Part shown: piece by piece, positions 5,418-6,929 of the stretch
Position numbering within the stretch: position 1 is the first letter of the stretch
How the letters are laid out: each line of letters begins with the position of its first letter
Origin: Thioglobus_B sp964566765
Lineage (GTDB): Bacteria > Pseudomonadota > Gammaproteobacteria > PS1 > Pseudothioglobaceae
Direction: 5' to 3'
Length of the DNA: 6,929 nt
Assembly: GCA_964566765.1 (NCBI GenBank)
Contig: CAZMJI010000059.1
Coordinates: 1 to 6,929, forward strand
Notes under the pieces: model-generated
What the model saw: the letters and a program-made list of their open reading frames with translations, nothing else
The model's database searches: none
What the model was told of the DNA's origin: nothing
Program-made: the position numbers and the translations under genes

Positions 5418-6179
5418 ATGAGTTTAAAGGCCTTAATTTTTGATGTAGATGGCACCTTGGCCAACACCGAGCGCGATGGTCATCTGGTGGCTTTTAATCA
5501 GGCTTTTCAAGAGTTTGGCTTGGACTGGAACTGGTCTAGTGAGCTGTATCAACAACTCTTAGATGTGACCGGTGGCCAGCTTAGAATCAAGTACTATGTA
5601 AACGACTTCCTAAAGGATTTTGAATGTGACGATTTGGATGCGCTGGCTTTGGCGCTACACAAACGCAAGACGCAGATTTATGTAGAGTTGATGGATCAGG
5701 GTCGTGTGCCACTTAGAAGCGGGGTTGAGCGCCTGTTTAACGAAGCACGAGCGCGTGGTTTGCGTTTGGCGATTGCCACCACAACCACCCCGGCTAACGT
5801 TGATGCGCTGATTAAAAACACCTTGGGCGAAGCGGCACTGGACTGGTTTGAAGTCATCGGTGCAGGCGATGTGGTGCCTAAGCTAAAACCCGCGGGTGAT
5901 ATCTATCATTACGTGTTGGAGAAAATGAATCTTAAGGCTAGCGAGGCCATGGCTTTTGAGGACTCGCACAACGGTATTGTGGCCTCTAGTGAAGCCAACT
6001 TACCGACCTTAATCACCATTAATGATTACACCAATACTCACAGCTTTCCAGGTGCCATGGCGGTGTTGAGTCAACTGGGTGAACCAAACGATGCATTTGA
6101 GATGATCAGTGGCGAACCAACTGAGCACCAGTTTGTGAACGTGGATTATCTTCAGGAGCTACATGCAAAACATTGTTGA
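5418..6179 (+). CDS. cbbY: CbbY-type HAD phosphatase, probable xylulose-1,5-bisphosphate phosphatase
   Basis: A haloacid-dehalogenase hydrolase of 253 residues. Motif I is FDVDGTLANTE (8-18) with nucleophile D9 and acid/base D11; a helical cap covers about 20-95 and includes GLDWNWS (34-40) and VTGGQLR (50-56). Motif II is RLAIATTTTPANVDAL (116-131), motif III is KLKPAGDIY (155-163) with K157, and motif IV is FEDSHNG (180-186) with E181 and D182. The GLDW-W, TGG, ATTTT-ANVDAL and FEDS set is that of CbbY, whose Rhodobacter and plant members hydrolyse the Rubisco inhibitor xylulose-1,5-bisphosphate. A broader sugar-phosphatase role is possible because no Calvin-cycle gene is visible here. GGA at 5407-5409 lies 8 nt before the ATG. 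It is divergent from dksA and overlaps ilvA by 17 bp. Confidence 0.85.
   Translation: MSLKALIFDVDGTLANTERDGHLVAFNQAFQEFGLDWNWSSELYQQLLDVTGGQLRIKYYVNDFLKDFECDDLDALALALHKRKTQIYVELMDQGRVPLRSGVERLFNEARARGLRLAIATTTTPANVDALIKNTLGEAALDWFEVIGAGDVVPKLKPAGDIYHYVLEKMNLKASEAMAFEDSHNGIVASSEANLPTLITINDYTNTHSFPGAMAVLSQLGEPNDAFEMISGEPTEHQFVNVDYLQELHAKHC
6154..6158 (+). promoter_or_regulatory. Ribosome binding site of ilvA inside the end of cbbY
   Basis: AGGAG lies four bases before the ATG at 6163 and is the strongest Shine-Dalgarno match I found at any downstream gene of the window. It supports the chosen ilvA start within cbbY and suggests that ilvA can load ribosomes by itself rather than relying only on coupling. 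Confidence 0.7.
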
Positions 6180-6929
6180 GCTGGCCAATCAAACCTCGGT
6201 CTACGAGGTTGCAGAGGTTACTGAGTTAGAATTAGCATCACAGCTGTCTAAGCGTGTGCATAACCAAGTCTATCTGAAACGAGAAGATGAGTTAGAAATC
6301 CATGCGTTTAAGCTGCGTGGCGCCTATCAGAAAATATCGAGCCTATCAGAGGCACAAAAAGCCCAAGGCGTGGTTGCCTCGAGCGCGGGCAATCATGCCC
6401 AGGGTGTGGCCTTGTCAGCGCAAAAACTCGGCATTAAAGCCACCATTGTGATGCCAGTCTCTACCCCTGAGATTAAAGTTAATGCGGTCAGACAACTGGG
6501 TGCACAAGTGGTTCTACATGGCGATGTGTACGATGATGCCTATCAGCACGCCAAGCAATTAGAAGTCGAGCAGAACCTGGTGTTTATTCACCCCTATGAT
6601 GACATTGAGGTGATGGCTGGCCAGGCTACCATTGCCAAAGAATTGCTATCGCAACGCCAAGACATTGATAAGGTATTTATTCCGGTTGGCGGCGGCGGTC
6701 TGATTGCCGGCATGGCGACCTATATCAAACACTATCGACCTGACATTCAAGTTATCGGTGTTGAGCCAGAAGACTCACCAACCCTATACCAGGCACTGAA
6801 GAACGGCGAGCGCGTTACCTTGCCAGAGGTCGGTCGTTTTGCCGATGGTGTGGCGGTTAAGCAAATTGGCGAGGTGACTTATCCGATTGCCAAAGAGGTG
6901 GTGGACGAAGTGGTGTTGGTGAGTAATGA
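6163..6929 (+). CDS. ilvA: Threonine ammonia-lyase (biosynthetic threonine dehydratase), 5' part
   Basis: PLP enzyme that deaminates threonine to 2-oxobutyrate, the first step toward isoleucine. About 255 codons are present; the frame stays open to the last base, so the gene is cut by the window edge, not broken. Landmarks: YLKRED (37-42), HAFKLRGAY (47-55) with the PLP lysine K50, SSAGNHAQGVA (73-83), AGQATIAKELL (152-162), the phosphate-binding GGGGL (176-180) and FADGVAVK near 220, which follow the E. coli biosynthetic enzyme closely. The C-terminal part of the catalytic domain and any regulatory ACT-like domains lie outside, so feedback control cannot be judged. The motif before the lysine is unusual (see findings). 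The ATG at 6163 gives an N-terminus of typical length and has AGGAG upstream. It overlaps cbbY by 17 bp. Confidence 0.93.
   Translation, partial: MQNIVELANQTSVYEVAEVTELELASQLSKRVHNQVYLKREDELEIHAFKLRGAYQKISSLSEAQKAQGVVASSAGNHAQGVALSAQKLGIKATIVMPVSTPEIKVNAVRQLGAQVVLHGDVYDDAYQHAKQLEVEQNLVFIHPYDDIEVMAGQATIAKELLSQRQDIDKVFIPVGGGGLIAGMATYIKHYRPDIQVIGVEPEDSPTLYQALKNGERVTLPEVGRFADGVAVKQIGEVTYPIAKEVVDEVVLVSN

Noticed and set aside
6163..6929. ilvA as a truncated pseudogene
   Set aside because: All catalytic motifs seen are intact and the frame is open to the final base, so the end is the window edge; the final TGA triplet is out of frame.

Overview
The window is a compact stretch of bacterial chromosome carrying eight complete genes and one gene cut by the right edge. 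The proteins resemble gammaproteobacterial versions most closely: NfuA with a degenerate A-type N-terminus, a DksA with an intact acidic tip and four-cysteine zinc finger, ThiL and the long biosynthetic type of IlvA. A CbbY-type sugar phosphatase hints at a Calvin-cycle autotroph, for example a sulfur-oxidising gammaproteobacterium. That is inference from one gene, and I cannot name a genus.

Region 1 (24-3444, + strand) is a tightly packed run proB - folK - panB - panC - nfuA. Junctions are overlaps of 7, 4 and 17 bp and then a 2-bp gap, so the genes are almost certainly co-transcribed and translationally coupled. ProB (proline synthesis) is the short form without a PUA domain. FolK feeds folate synthesis, and PanB uses a folate cofactor (methylene-tetrahydrofolate) to start pantothenate synthesis, which PanC finishes. 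NfuA is an Fe-S cluster carrier.

Region 2 (3479-4911, + strand) starts 34 bp after nfuA with an unrecognised four-helix membrane protein, whose stop overlaps the GTG start of thiL (thiamine-phosphate kinase). An AT-rich dyad with a -10-like core sits just before this pair.

Region 3 (4918-5328, - strand) is dksA, convergent with thiL across a 6-bp gap that leaves no room for an intergenic terminator. Its upstream side faces the divergent cbbY-ilvA pair across an 89-bp AT-rich region (5329-5417) with two inverted repeats and a plausible dksA promoter.

Region 4 (5418-6929, + strand) is cbbY followed by ilvA, overlapping by 17 bp. ilvA runs off the end of the window in frame.

There is no gene-free stretch longer than 89 bp. 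I saw no RNA gene, mobile element, CRISPR array or phage gene. This is essentially housekeeping DNA, and I found no convincing new system. The items most worth a second look are the membrane protein coupled to thiL, the dyads around the dksA promoter, the PUA-less ProB and an altered active-site motif in IlvA.
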